Positions 8,340 to 17,735 are shown, numbered from the stretch's first letter. The stretch: DNA of 64,000 nt from Bradyrhizobium barranii subsp. apii (GCF_011516635.5 NZ_CP096255.1:310001-374000); one strand, 5' to 3'. The notes: generated from the letters alone by a model not told the origin. Numbers and translations are program-made.

Positions 8340-9581
8340 TAAGAGATCGGATTCATTCGCCAGAATGATGCGAACGGTTCGTTCATCGGGACGGAGCGGG
8401 TCTTCCAGATTTTCGTATTCCAAAACGGGAATAATGGTAGGCCGCGCGACGCGACGGTTCGTTCGTAGCCCGGCAAGGCTTTGATCCCATCCGACCACAT
8501 CGGCGGGGGTAATTGTCCGCGACTGGGTTCCCCGCCCACCAGGAAAACCCCACAGCAATCCACCAACTGTGGGATCATTGTCCGCCTGCCACGCGTCGAT
8601 AACCGCCTCGATGCGCCGCATCATTTTGGCGTTAAATGCTGCGAGGTCGCGGTCGATCTCGGGGGCGCTTAACGAAAGATCAATCCGAAACTCTCCCAGA
8701 TCAACCGGCACCCGGAGCCATTTTTGGGATATCTGCTCACGTTCAATCAAGGCATCCGGCGGCGCATTCGCATCGCCCGGGCCGACGGCGAATTCGAACG
8801 CCTTCAAAGTATCCCCGTCGCCGGCTGCCGTCGTTTGAACCGTTTGCTCGTCCGCATCGATTGCGGTGTCCGACAAGCCGTCGTCGGGCTGATCCGATGC
8901 CGGCGCTTCCGCTGCCGCGTCCTGTTCTTCCTCGACCGCCGGATCATCCGAAGTCGGTCCTTCGTCACCTTCGGCCAGGATGGAAACAAGTACGTCCTGG
9001 CGCGTCGGCGATTGCAAAATCGCGCCCGCAATCCCAAGCTCTAAAAGTGCGCTCCCCTCAGCTTCCTCCGTTACCCGGTTTTTTATTTCAAGCCACTTAG
9101 GGCTCTTGCGGCCTTCCTCGCCCAATACCGCGCGATTTTCATCTTCCGCCCTTTTCAGCGCTTCACGCCGATGCCGAAGGATGATTGATCGCGCGTTCTT
9201 TGACAGCCTAAACACGATTTTCGCGGCCGAGAGGTCGGCGGCAGACGGCAGCATGCGAAGATAGATGCAGGCCCGAATGCCGACAGTGATGGCCGCATGC
9301 GTCCGATCCGCAATTTGGAACGTAAGACCTGCCGTTCCAACGTGGACTGGAGAGGTGACGTCGTCCTTCTCCGCGTAAGTTACGGCGACGGACGAGGGTT
9401 GCCTTCGGGGCAAGAGATGCTGCGTGTGAATGACCCGCGATGGCTTTTCGCGGTAAATGATACGTCCAGTAGGCCCTGCGCCTCTTAACCGATCATAGGC
9501 TTGATACAGGATTGCGGAAGCAACAGCCTCTTTGGTCGTGTGTGTTACGTCGTTTCCGTTTGGGAAAAGGAGCTGGGTCAT
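8340..9581 (-). pseudogene. drmA: DrmA-like N-terminal fragment truncated by IS5-family element
   Basis: About 413 residues of host coding sequence run from ATG 9581 to the IS edge. The annotated frame then continues into IS sequence, so the last roughly 49 residues are not native. Features consistent with the N-terminal region of DISARM DrmA are KPSRVIHTQHLLPRR near residue 47, TAGLTFQIADRTHAAITVG near 83, an acidic low-complexity linker (about 205-260), and VRIILANES just before the break. The helicase motifs that should follow are missing. Past the IS the frame stops within 22 codons. It overlaps the upstream 881-residue gene by 4 bp (ATGA), so it was the third gene of that operon. The DrmA assignment rests on pattern and context and is moderate. 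Confidence 0.55.
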
Positions 9582-12223
9582 CGCGCCGCCATTTGAAAGA
9601 TCGGTTCATTCGCGCTGGCTGAATTGGCGTTGTCTAAATGCTTCTCGAGTACCGGAAACACGCTCTCCATCGCGGCGCGGCGGACACCCTGCAACTTTGC
9701 AAAAGATGACAGTGGACCTTGGATTACACTGTCCTCATCGAGCAAAAGACGATCGAACAGACCGCGACTGGTATGACCATCGCGTCGGAGGTCCGTACGC
9801 ACGATCCTGACGGCGTCGGTGAGAGAGCGGGCTAGAACGCCTGCGCCCATTAACCGCAAAAAAGCCTCGATGTGGAGCGGGTTGATCGCGGCATGTGGAG
9901 TATCGACTTCCGAACGCTCGGCGGCCCGCAGCCAATATTCCACCGCAGGCTTACTAATCGATGGAAGCCCCGGATTTTGCTCAAACAGCATGTCATGAAC
10001 GCGCGCCGTTAGCCCTTTGACACCGAATTGAGCCGTCAGCGTCTCAATCCCTTTTTTCACCGTGGCCTTGTATTGATCGACCAACGCCTGCTCGAGCGTG
10101 CGCCCCTTGTCATCCTTTTCGCGAAGCGCTGCCTCTATTTCCTCACGTATCACATCCGGCATGACGAACACGGCGTCGCCTATATCGATTGATCGCGCTT
10201 CCTTGGGCGCCAATCGGTGCGAGGCAGGATCGAGCACATAGAACTGCGATCCCGGCCCGGCTGCAATTTTCCCGTAGCCGTCCAAAACGAGGAAGCCGTG
10301 CCCCACGAACGGCAAAGCAATTCGGGACCTGTCTGAGTCTAGGCCATGGGCCACCGACAGACCGCCGTACTCTTTGGCGACCCAAGGCAATGCCTTGCGT
10401 AGTAAGCCGACCCTCTCCGCATAAAGTGCGTATTCGCCGGCAACCGCAGCCTCGAGCACGCGGCTCAAGGTCAAGGCATCGTGGCCCGCGACGACAAGCC
10501 TAAACTGCGAGGGACAGTAGGCGTCGCCGATATAACTTCGCGCCCCAATATCCGCCGACGCTGCCCAGATGACGACGGTCGGCTTTTTGCGCTGAACTTC
10601 GGACGTATAGTGACCGAGCGTCGTGACACGCAGTTCCGGAACACCCGCTTCAAACGACCCGGGCGCCGTCAAGAAATCCAAGAGGCGGTCGCTGGCCTGC
10701 TGGGCATCCTCGGGATGACGTAGCACAACAATCACGTCATTGCCGGGATCAATCTCCGTCAAGACACGCTTCAAGTAGCGCATCAAAGGTGTTTCCGCCC
10801 GGAGCGCCCCGGCAAGTACCAAGCCCTCGGCCAAATCCGCCTGCATTGCATCGCGCCAGGGACCTGCATTCCCATCAGCAACGCTCGCCATCGCCTTGTT
10901 ATAGTGAGGCTCGAACGAATGCCGTTCACGCTTCACGCGATGGTAGACGTCATGAACGTCAGTGTACGGCGCAAGGATGGCATCCGCACCGGACGCCGTA
11001 AGGGCCATTCCTTTTAGTGCGATGGCGCCTTGCTCGAGCATCGAGGCGAGAGGATTTCCCTCATCAAGCTGCTTTGCATGCTTCCAAAGTCGGGTCGCGA
11101 TCACGCACTCCTTCGATCCGATAGTTTCGACGGTGGGTTGGGTCGCTGCTTCGCGCACACTTGGCGCTTCAAAGCCGCGCCCGCGAGTCGCCCAAACAAG
11201 GCGGTGACCTTCGGTTCGCGATCCAAGGGCTCCGGCGCCACGATAGGTCCGTAAAGACCTTCGGATAAACGAATAACGGAGAGGGCAATCCGCCAGGATC
11301 AATACCCGTTTTGGTGGCTGCCGCAGCGTTTCGGACAATTCAGAGACAAATATGCGTATTAATGCGCTTGCATCACGGCCACGAAGTGCGTGCGTCGTCA
11401 TGTCGATGACGGCAAGATCAATCGAGCCGGGCAAGGAACGCAAAGCGCGCTCGCGGTCGAGGTCCGGGAAGTGCGACGGCAGAAGAAAGGCAAAAGCCGG
11501 ACTTCGCGCCGCCGAGCCCAGTAAATCGAGGTATCCGCGAACGGAGTCTAGCCGCCCCGAGGGATAGAGACGCTTGAATCCTTTGAGGGTTTTCTCGTCG
11601 AAGTCCCGCCAGTAAATACCGTCGTTAAGCGCAACCGTATGCGGCACAATCGATACCAAAGGGACTGATTCAATTTTGGTCTGCCGATCGCCGAGAAACA
11701 TATAGAAGAGCGCGTCGGCACTGATAGCGCCCGGCACGTTAGCGCCAACGACACCACTGCGGAAAAGCCCTCGTGCGTGCAACTTCTCCGTACGCGCGCC
11801 AATGTCGGCCACAGCCTGCAACGCGGGCCGCCCCATGTTCAAAAGCAACGTCCGAACGGGCTGTTCAATGCGTCCCCGGCTCACTTCGCGCAGCATCCAT
11901 GGCAGGATCGCACGGGGCGGAATGTGCGGCCAAAGCAGCGCCACATGGACGCGTTCGTCGCTCGATACCACTTCATCAAGCAGATCGATGAAGTGCGTGA
12001 GATCTTCGTTGGGCTCGACAGTAGCGACGGTGAAGTCGCGATCTTTCAGAATGGAACTGCCCGAAGGCGGCTCAACGGATTGCTCGGATAGGGCCGGCAC
12101 CGCCTTTTGCGCCGTTTCAGTCGTTGCCCGATTTCGCAGACGATCAACCAATAGCTTCGTTCGTTCGCGCTTGGATGCCGCCGCCTCTGCTAACCTTTCA
12201 GACCAGGAAGGGAGGGGGGGCAT
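9578..12223 (-). CDS. Large uncharacterised protein, DrmE-like candidate
   Basis: This 881-residue soluble protein shows no enzymatic motif I can name. Residues about 85-330 look like alternating strands and helices of a P-loop-like or Rossmann-like core (HVALLWPHIPPRAILPW, FAFLLPSHFPDL, SIDLAVIDM, KRVLILADCPL), but no Walker A is visible. The C-terminal 230 residues are helical (ALREKDDKGRTLEQAL, NPLHIEAFLRLMGAG). The DrmE protein of class 2 DISARM has this size, place and general character, so I suggest DrmE-like. It starts 9 bp after the methylase stop and overlaps the DrmA-like gene by 4 bp. It could instead belong to an unrecognised methylase-associated system. Confidence 0.5.
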   Translation of the reverse strand: MPPLPSWSERLAEAAASKRERTKLLVDRLRNRATTETAQKAVPALSEQSVEPPSGSSILKDRDFTVATVEPNEDLTHFIDLLDEVVSSDERVHVALLWPHIPPRAILPWMLREVSRGRIEQPVRTLLLNMGRPALQAVADIGARTEKLHARGLFRSGVVGANVPGAISADALFYMFLGDRQTKIESVPLVSIVPHTVALNDGIYWRDFDEKTLKGFKRLYPSGRLDSVRGYLDLLGSAARSPAFAFLLPSHFPDLDRERALRSLPGSIDLAVIDMTTHALRGRDASALIRIFVSELSETLRQPPKRVLILADCPLRYSFIRRSLRTYRGAGALGSRTEGHRLVWATRGRGFEAPSVREAATQPTVETIGSKECVIATRLWKHAKQLDEGNPLASMLEQGAIALKGMALTASGADAILAPYTDVHDVYHRVKRERHSFEPHYNKAMASVADGNAGPWRDAMQADLAEGLVLAGALRAETPLMRYLKRVLTEIDPGNDVIVVLRHPEDAQQASDRLLDFLTAPGSFEAGVPELRVTTLGHYTSEVQRKKPTVVIWAASADIGARSYIGDAYCPSQFRLVVAGHDALTLSRVLEAAVAGEYALYAERVGLLRKALPWVAKEYGGLSVAHGLDSDRSRIALPFVGHGFLVLDGYGKIAAGPGSQFYVLDPASHRLAPKEARSIDIGDAVFVMPDVIREEIEAALREKDDKGRTLEQALVDQYKATVKKGIETLTAQFGVKGLTARVHDMLFEQNPGLPSISKPAVEYWLRAAERSEVDTPHAAINPLHIEAFLRLMGAGVLARSLTDAVRIVRTDLRRDGHTSRGLFDRLLLDEDSVIQGPLSSFAKLQGVRRAAMESVFPVLEKHLDNANSASANEPIFQMAAR

Positions 12224-12232
12224 CCGATGCTC

Positions 12233-13876
12233 CTACTTTTTCGGCCGTTTGGAGCAGAGCGCGTCCCAATCGCGGGCTACGTAGTTTTCAAGCAGGCTTG
12301 CTTCGCATTCATACAATTCCGCGACCAGTTTTAGAACCGCGCGGCCATTCTTTTCCTTGCGCGCAACTTTGAACTTGGCTTTCCAGTCGGAGGCCAACTC
12401 CGGCCATCTTGGCATGTGGACAGCCGCGATCTGGCTTTTCTGGAACCGATGAAATCCGGCCGTCGCCCCAGCCGACAGGGTCGCAACGAATAGCCCAAGG
12501 ACTCCCGCCGACAAGAAGGTCAACAGATCGGCCAACGGCCACTCGTCGCTCTTAATCTGATAGACGCCGCTACCTGCGCAATAGCCGGTCGTATCGATAC
12601 CTATGACGGGTAACGCCGACACATCGACAACGAGCAATTTGGGCGATGCATACCAGTCGGGATGCAGACTATCGATCGTGCGCCACCAGACCTTGGATTG
12701 ACTGGCCTTCGCTCGCGACTGGAGCTGCTTCTTATTTTTTTGGAGATACGCGGCCATCCGCGGAAACTTCGATAGCTTCACGACCTTTCCGTTTTTGTCG
12801 AACACATTGACAATTTGCGTGCCCACCCATCGAACTTTGCCGTTGTGGATCGAGCTTGCGTTCACGAATGGCAACAAGCGGGAGCGCTCGATGGCAATGT
12901 CTTTCGCGCTTCCCAAGAACACGTTGTTGCACCCGGTCGCAGAGCCGACGCGGATAGTGCAGCCCACATCTTCCAGCTTCGGAAAGCGCCGCCGCGCCGC
13001 CTTGACTGCTTTCTGCGCCGCAAAATCGCGCGTGAGCAGAAGAGGTGAAGCGGACGGCGAAAAAGTCCTAACAACCGCGTTGCCTGACCTTTCAATCCTG
13101 TCGAACCCGATCATGGACGATATTTGAGTCGGGCCAGCACTATCTTTTTGGAAGACAAAGAAATGCGGATACGCATCGGCTGATGTCTCAAAGCTATCGA
13201 CGTCGCTGAAATCGATGATGGTCTTCAACTGTCCTTGCGACGTGAACGCCTCGCGAATGGCGTTGCCGTAGACGTTCCGTGTCCAAGTGCCGGGGCACAA
13301 GAAGGCGAGCTGACCGTAGGGCTCAAGCAACCCAAGCGCATGTTCGATAAACGCTACATACAGATCAGCTCGCTGTTTGAACGAGTTGAACCGCGTCTTG
13401 TAGACATCGCGCAGAGCCGCCGGGATCGAATCCCACCGGATATAGGGAGGATTGGAGACAATGTGCGTAAAGCGCTGTCTTGGGCGCGCCTCCAGGAAGT
13501 CTTCGTTCCTGATCCAACATTGCGCGATTTCCATTGCCTTCGCGCGCGGGACATCAAGTTCTTCAAGTGTCGTCGCGCATTGCCTGCGAAGGTTCGTCGC
13601 GACCTCCCCGTCAATCTCGTAGGCGCGAATGACCGGCCGCAGGAGATCCATCGTCTTCTTTTGCGTCCGACACGCCTCAACCAAACGAGGCAGCAACGGC
13701 AAAAAGAACGCACCTTGGCCGGCTGCCGGCTCAAGCAATCTCATCGTCAGGAGATTTTCAGGAAAAGCCACGTGACGGAGGCACAACTCCACGACCTTGT
13801 CGCGGGTGAAGAACTGGCACAAATCAGCCTGCCAAGGCCGCTCAGCCTCAAGCCGAGCCTCAGCCTTCCCCTCCAT
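12233..13876 (-). CDS. N6-adenine DNA methyltransferase (class I, Eco57I/type IIG-like)
   Basis: This 547-residue adenine methylase has the SAM-binding motif LEPAAGQGAF (residues 48-57), the acidic strand AYEIDGE (about 86-92) and the catalytic NPPY (142-145) preceded by THIVS. The C-terminal half (from about 280) looks like a target-recognition region (GCNNVFLGSAKD, WWRTIDSLHPDWY, FHRFQKSQIAAVHMPRW). In class 1 DISARM an N6-adenine methylase (DrmMI) marks self DNA, and here it heads the operon with the DrmE-like and DrmA-like genes. It appears intact, so the genome may still be methylated although the partner genes are broken. No dedicated nuclease domain is visible. The start at ATG 13876 is consistent with the motif I spacing. 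Confidence 0.85.
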   Translation of the reverse strand: MEGKAEARLEAERPWQADLCQFFTRDKVVELCLRHVAFPENLLTMRLLEPAAGQGAFFLPLLPRLVEACRTQKKTMDLLRPVIRAYEIDGEVATNLRRQCATTLEELDVPRAKAMEIAQCWIRNEDFLEARPRQRFTHIVSNPPYIRWDSIPAALRDVYKTRFNSFKQRADLYVAFIEHALGLLEPYGQLAFLCPGTWTRNVYGNAIREAFTSQGQLKTIIDFSDVDSFETSADAYPHFFVFQKDSAGPTQISSMIGFDRIERSGNAVVRTFSPSASPLLLTRDFAAQKAVKAARRRFPKLEDVGCTIRVGSATGCNNVFLGSAKDIAIERSRLLPFVNASSIHNGKVRWVGTQIVNVFDKNGKVVKLSKFPRMAAYLQKNKKQLQSRAKASQSKVWWRTIDSLHPDWYASPKLLVVDVSALPVIGIDTTGYCAGSGVYQIKSDEWPLADLLTFLSAGVLGLFVATLSAGATAGFHRFQKSQIAAVHMPRWPELASDWKAKFKVARKEKNGRAVLKLVAELYECEASLLENYVARDWDALCSKRPKK

Positions 13877-14615
13877 AGACGTGCCCCCAGAGCCTTCCCG
13901 CCGAAGCAGAACCGGCCAATGCTTGCCTTATTTCTCGCGGAAGTTGCTCTAGCATGCAACCGAAATTCAATGGGGGCAGCCGGGCGGTGGATAGTCGTGA
14001 TCAAAGTAGTCTCCGGCGATAGTTTCCGCAAAACGAGAATATTCGCCATCAAGGCCGGAGACTTTCAGCAATTTGCACCTCAGGATCGGCGAACCAGCAG
14101 CCGGGAGACAAATCTAATGTGGAAAATGCCGGATTTTCCCGGCCACTCTCGCGTTTCTTGAGAAGCTTGGCCGGACGCATGAATGCCGGGCTGGGGCGGC
14201 AGGTATCGAACTAGCGAATTCCAGTTCTGGGAACTGTCATCTCGGTTGAGCGAGAGAGATCCAAACCGCTGCCCCGCTGAACGCTTGGATCCCTCGGAAA
14301 ATGCCCTACTAGACTGATTCGCTTGGTACTAAAGATTCGGAGAAAATTCGGTTCTCCGGGCCTGTCGGGCGTCTAGTTTGATCGGCGGCGCGGTCTCTCT
14401 GGCGGGCAAAACGCTGGAAAACGGCCGAGTTTTCGGGCTGTCTCCGCATCGAAGTACGAAATCACTTTGGCTGGCTGGCGGAGCAAGAGGGATTCGAACT
14501 AGCGATACGAACCGAGCTCAGCGCTAGCGCTCCCCCGGTCGCTCCCCCGAAGTCAACAACGAGAATACAGGGGATGGAGAGACGGATCTAAGCTATTCGG
14601 TTGCCAAGAAAAATC
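13877..14615. other. Gene-free island edge with tRNA-like remnants
   Basis: I see no protein-coding gene. The part next to 13876 probably holds the methylase promoter. Two minus-strand stretches resemble tRNA 3' ends: around 14191-14278 (T-loop-like TTCGATA) and 14476-14545 (TTCGAAT and CCA). Both contain CGCTAGTTCGA, where a real tRNA would carry the 5' half of its T-stem. Confidence 0.5.
14476..14545 (-). pseudogene. tRNA-like remnant
   Basis: On the minus strand, 5' GGAGCGA (14545-14539) can pair with TTGCTCC near the 3' end as a 7-bp acceptor stem with one G-U pair, followed by G and CCA (14478-14476). A T-loop-like TTCGAAT is followed by CCCTC, but the 5' side of the T-stem reads GCTAG and does not pair. 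No credible anticodon arm is seen. It is either a decayed tRNA or a chimera made by integration or excision events at tRNA ends. Confidence 0.35.
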
Positions 14616-14690
<75 letters not shown>

Positions 14691-14965
14691 ATCCTGTGTC
14701 GGTCGCATGACGCGCCGGCAACGGCTGTCGTATGCCAAAAGCGGACGGCGAATGCAACAGCTACCGGCAGCATAGATTCGCAATTGAAGGGCCCATATGG
14801 ACCCCGAATGCGGCCAAATCGCCCGAAAACGTCCCGGAACCGGCGAATCGGCCCTGATGGATTGAAATTCGGCCCATTCGGCCCAATCTAGGAGCCGACA
14901 ACGAAGCATATGAATTGGCGACGTGCTAAAGAGCCGCCATTCCAGACATCAGACGAGGGGATCCC

Positions 14966-15889
14966 GTGACGATCATCGACCAGGGTAACGGAGCGGCGGG
15001 CGCGGCCGCGGCCGATCTGATCAAGGACACCACCACCCAGACCTTCGTGAAGGACGTCATCGAGGAATCGAAGCGCCAGCCGGTGCTGATCGACTTCTGG
15101 GCGGAGTGGTGCGGCCCCTGCAAGCAGCTCACGCCCGTGCTGGAAAAGGCGGTCAAGGCGGCCAAGGGCAAGGTCAAGCTGGTCAAGATGAACATCGACC
15201 AGCATCCGGCGATTCCAGGCCAGATGGGCATCCAGTCGATCCCGGCTGTGATCGCCTTCGTCAACGGCCAGCCGGCCGACGGCTTCATGGGCGCAGTGCC
15301 GGAGAGCCAGGTCAATGCCTTCATCGAAAAGGTGACCAAGGGCATGACGGCGCCGGGCGAGCCCAATATCGCCGAGATCCTGCAAGAGGCCGAGGCGGTG
15401 CTCGCCGAAGGGGACGCCGCCGCCGCCGCGCAGATCTATGCCGAGGTGCTGCAGCACGATTCGACCAACATCGCGGCCTTGGCCGGACTCGCGAAATGCT
15501 ACGCCGTCTCCGGCGCGATGGAGCAGGCCAAGCAGACACTGGCGATGGTGCCGGAATCCAGGCGCAACGACCCCGCCGTGAAGGCCGTGCAGACCGCGAT
15601 CGATCTCGCCGAGCAGGCGGAGCAGCTAGGGCCGGTGGCCGAGCTGGAACAGAAAGTCGCCGCAAACCCGCTCGATCATCAGGCACGCTTCGACCTTGCG
15701 ACCGCGCTGAATGCGCAAGGCAACCGGGCGGCGGCCACCGAGCAGTTGCTGGCGATCATCAAGCGCGACCGCAAGTGGAACGACGACGGCGCCCGCAAGC
15801 AGCTCGTGCAATTCTTCGAGGCCTGGGGTGGCACGGATGATGCTACCGTCGAGGGACGAAAGCGCTTGTCGACGATCCTGTTTTCGTAA
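14966..15889 (+). CDS. cnoX: Thioredoxin/TPR protein (CnoX/YbbN type)
   Basis: This 307-residue co-chaperone has an N-terminal thioredoxin fold with WAEWCGPCK (C49 and C52 both present) and the cis-proline segment SIPAV. A helical TPR-type C-terminal half follows (from about residue 135: EAEAVLAEGDAAAAAQIYAEVL, ARFDLATALNAQGN). CnoX proteins protect unfolded proteins from oxidation and pass them to GroEL or DnaK. Some have lost the active-site cysteines, but here the CXXC is intact. The start is GTG 14966, 276 bp right of the tRNA on the opposite strand. It is followed by a hairpin repeat at 15902-15950. Confidence 0.9.
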   Translation: MTIIDQGNGAAGAAAADLIKDTTTQTFVKDVIEESKRQPVLIDFWAEWCGPCKQLTPVLEKAVKAAKGKVKLVKMNIDQHPAIPGQMGIQSIPAVIAFVNGQPADGFMGAVPESQVNAFIEKVTKGMTAPGEPNIAEILQEAEAVLAEGDAAAAAQIYAEVLQHDSTNIAALAGLAKCYAVSGAMEQAKQTLAMVPESRRNDPAVKAVQTAIDLAEQAEQLGPVAELEQKVAANPLDHQARFDLATALNAQGNRAAATEQLLAIIKRDRKWNDDGARKQLVQFFEAWGGTDDATVEGRKRLSTILFS

Positions 15890-15901
15890 GGGTTATTGTT
15901 G

Positions 15902-15950
15902 GAGCATGATCTTGTCGGAAAGCCGCTTCACACTTTTCCGGATCATGCTC
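15902..15950. repeat. Dispersed hairpin repeat (GAGCATGATC family)
   Basis: Arms GAGCATGATC (15902-15911) and GATCATGCTC (15941-15950) form a perfect 10-bp inverted repeat with a C-rich loop region. It sits between cnoX and the next gene and may act as a terminator or mRNA-stabilising hairpin. Confidence 0.75.
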
Positions 15951-15972
15951 TAGCGAGTCTAGCGGGGTCCAG

Positions 15973-16650
15973 ATGCCGATCAACATCGAATATCGCGGCC
16001 CCGCCGACCTGCCGGAGATCGTTCCGGTATTTCCGCTGCCGGGCGCGCTTTTGCTGCCGCGCGGCCAGATGCCGCTCAACATCTTCGAGCCGCGCTACCT
16101 TTCGATGGTCGACGATTCCTTGCGCGACGGCCATCGCCTGATCGGCATGATCCAGCCCGACGTCGCGCACTCGCCGAAGAATTCCGACAGGCCGGCGCTG
16201 TTCCGCGTCGGCTGCGTCGGCCGCATCACCCAGCTCGCCGAATCCGGCGACGGCCGCTACCTCCTCGAGCTCACCGGCGTCTCGCGCTTCAAGGTGGTCA
16301 AGGAGCTCGAAGTGCTGACCGCCTACCGCCAGTGCAAGGTGGACTTCTTCACCTTCCTCGACGACTTCACCGCGCGCATGGGCGAGGACGAGGTCGATCG
16401 CGAGGCGCTGCTGACCGTGCTGGCGGATTTCCTGAAGGCCAACAATCTCAAGGTCGACTGGGAAGGCGTCGAGAGCGCGCCCAACGAAGCGCTCGTCAAC
16501 GCGCTGGCGATGATGTCGCCCTATGGCCCCGCGGAAAAGCAGGCCATGCTGGAGGCGCCGGATTTGAAGACCCGCGCCGAAATCCTGATCGCGGTGACCG
16601 AGATGGATCTCGCCAAGAAGCGCACCAGCGGCGATCCGCCGTTGCAGTGA
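15973..16650 (+). CDS. Lon N-terminal substrate-binding domain protein
   Basis: This 225-residue protein consists of a stand-alone Lon_N (PUA-like) domain. It starts with the typical VPVFPLPGALLLPRGQMPLNIFEPRY and runs through RVGCVGRITQLAESGDGRYLLELTGVSRF. It lacks the ATPase and protease parts of Lon. Stand-alone LonN proteins are common in alphaproteobacteria next to the CnoX-type thioredoxin, as here, 84 bp downstream on the same strand. The function is not established; a role in recognising unfolded substrates together with CnoX is an inference. Confidence 0.88.
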   Translation: MPINIEYRGPADLPEIVPVFPLPGALLLPRGQMPLNIFEPRYLSMVDDSLRDGHRLIGMIQPDVAHSPKNSDRPALFRVGCVGRITQLAESGDGRYLLELTGVSRFKVVKELEVLTAYRQCKVDFFTFLDDFTARMGEDEVDREALLTVLADFLKANNLKVDWEGVESAPNEALVNALAMMSPYGPAEKQAMLEAPDLKTRAEILIAVTEMDLAKKRTSGDPPLQ

Positions 16651-16674
16651 GAGGCGCGCTGCCGCGTCACGCTC

Positions 16675-16793
16675 CGTCATGCCCGGGCATAGCCGTCCGA
16701 AGGACGGCGTCGCTTCGCTCGCCGATGACCCGGGCATCCACGTCTGAGAGGCACAAAAGAACGTGGATGGCCGGGACAAGCCCGGCCATGACG
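16675..16793. repeat. Dispersed palindromic repeat, CGTCATGCCCGGGC family
   Basis: It begins CGTCATGCCCGGGCAT and ends AGCCCGGCCATGACG, giving a long imperfect hairpin between the LonN gene and the convergent cytochrome gene. A related copy is at 31524-31650. Confidence 0.8.
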
Positions 16794-16818
16794 AAGAGAG
16801 AGCGCCGCCTCAAAAACC

Positions 16819-17412
16819 CTATTGATGATGGCGGATGCGCTTGCGTCCGGTGAACATCGCGCGGATCAGGTTCTCGCGCTGGAGAAGTCCCATCAGCACG
16901 ACGCCCAGCACGTGTACCACGGCCAGCACGATGACGGCGTCGGATGCTATCGCGTGGGTATCCTCGACCCACCACAGGCCGAAGAAGGTGACGGTCACCG
17001 ACATCGCCCCCGTGATGGCCGAGATGGCGATCGCCAGCAGCAGCGCTACCAGCATCAAGGTGCCGGCTGGATTGAGGCCGATATAGCGGCCAGTCATGCC
17101 GCGGCGTAGATTCCAGAGATAGTGTGGCGCGACCCGAAGCCGGATGCCGACCATGCGGAAGCGCGAATAGCGGCTTCCCCAAAAACCCCAGACCAGGCGG
17201 AAGGCGAGAAGCCCGAGCACCGTATAGCCGACGATGCGGTGAAGGGTATCGTAGACGGTGGGCGTGAACCACGCGGCCAAGATGCTGACCGCAAGGGCCC
17301 AGTGCCAGAGGCGTAGCGGGAGGTCCCAGACTGCAACCGTCCGCGAAGCCGTTCGATCCGCGGGGGTCCCGTCGGACGCCCCGCGCGTTTCTGGCACCGC
17401 TTCATCGATCAA
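16819..17412 (-). CDS. Cytochrome b561 family membrane protein
   Basis: This 197-residue protein has four predicted membrane helices (about residues 36-50, 60-78, 117-142, 157-178) with histidines placed for haem ligation (LRLWHW, LHRIVGY, THAIASD, VVHVLG). The opening VWDLPLRLWHWALA is characteristic of b-type cytochromes of the b561/HyaC type that move electrons through the inner membrane, often paired with a small periplasmic cytochrome. The next gene on the same strand is the small exported PepSY-like protein 44 bp upstream. The electron donor and acceptor cannot be told from the sequence. Confidence 0.85.
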   Translation of the reverse strand: MIDEAVPETRGASDGTPADRTASRTVAVWDLPLRLWHWALAVSILAAWFTPTVYDTLHRIVGYTVLGLLAFRLVWGFWGSRYSRFRMVGIRLRVAPHYLWNLRRGMTGRYIGLNPAGTLMLVALLLAIAISAITGAMSVTVTFFGLWWVEDTHAIASDAVIVLAVVHVLGVVLMGLLQRENLIRAMFTGRKRIRHHQ

Positions 17413-17456
17413 GCCGTGACTATCCTCAAGCCTTGCTCAAGACCTTGCTTGAAACC

Positions 17457-17735
17457 TTACTTGGCAACCGTCTTCTTCAGGCTAAGATCTTCCGGGCTGT
17501 AGAACAGCTCGTAGAGCTTGCCTTCCTTGACGCCGTAGACCTCATAGCACGAACCTTCGATCTTGGAGCGCCGCACTTCGTAACCCAGCGCCTTGGCCTT
17601 GGCTTCGGCTTCGGCGGCCGGCTTCCACGACGCCTTGTCGAGCTTGGTGCAGTCCTTGAACCCGTCGGCCATGGCCGCCGAGCTCATACCCATGCCGACC
17701 GTCAGTGCAATTGCAACAACACGAATGACCTTCAC
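17457..17735 (-). CDS. Exported PepSY-like small protein
   Basis: This 92-residue protein has an N-terminal signal peptide (MKVIRVVAIALTVGMGMSSA, cleavage likely after AMA). The mature domain resembles a single PepSY-type fold (EAEAKAKALGYEVRRSKIEG, then CYEVYGVKEGKLYELFYSPED) with two cysteines. Such proteins often sit beside cytochrome b561 genes, as here, and may be secreted partners. The 44-bp gap to the downstream cytochrome gene suggests one transcript. The precise role is unknown. Confidence 0.75.
   Translation of the reverse strand: MKVIRVVAIALTVGMGMSSAAMADGFKDCTKLDKASWKPAAEAEAKAKALGYEVRRSKIEGSCYEVYGVKEGKLYELFYSPEDLSLKKTVAK

Larger units (their letters stand above)
1..14615. mobile_element. 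Genomic island next to tRNA-Gly with broken DISARM-like locus
   Basis: This stretch differs from the rest of the window. It contains two insertion sequences, several interrupted genes, long gene-free gaps, defence-type genes and visibly less GC-biased codon use. It ends at the 3' end of tRNA-Gly(GCC), a classical integration site for islands. The left boundary lies outside the window, and I see no integrase and no second copy of the tRNA 3' end, so the attachment sites cannot be defined. Calling it an island is an inference from content and position. Confidence 0.65.

Noticed and set aside
14700..14900. Repeated CGGCCC/GGGCC words after tRNA-Gly as a structured RNA
   Set aside because: No consistent long-range pairing or known RNA family could be recognised by eye.
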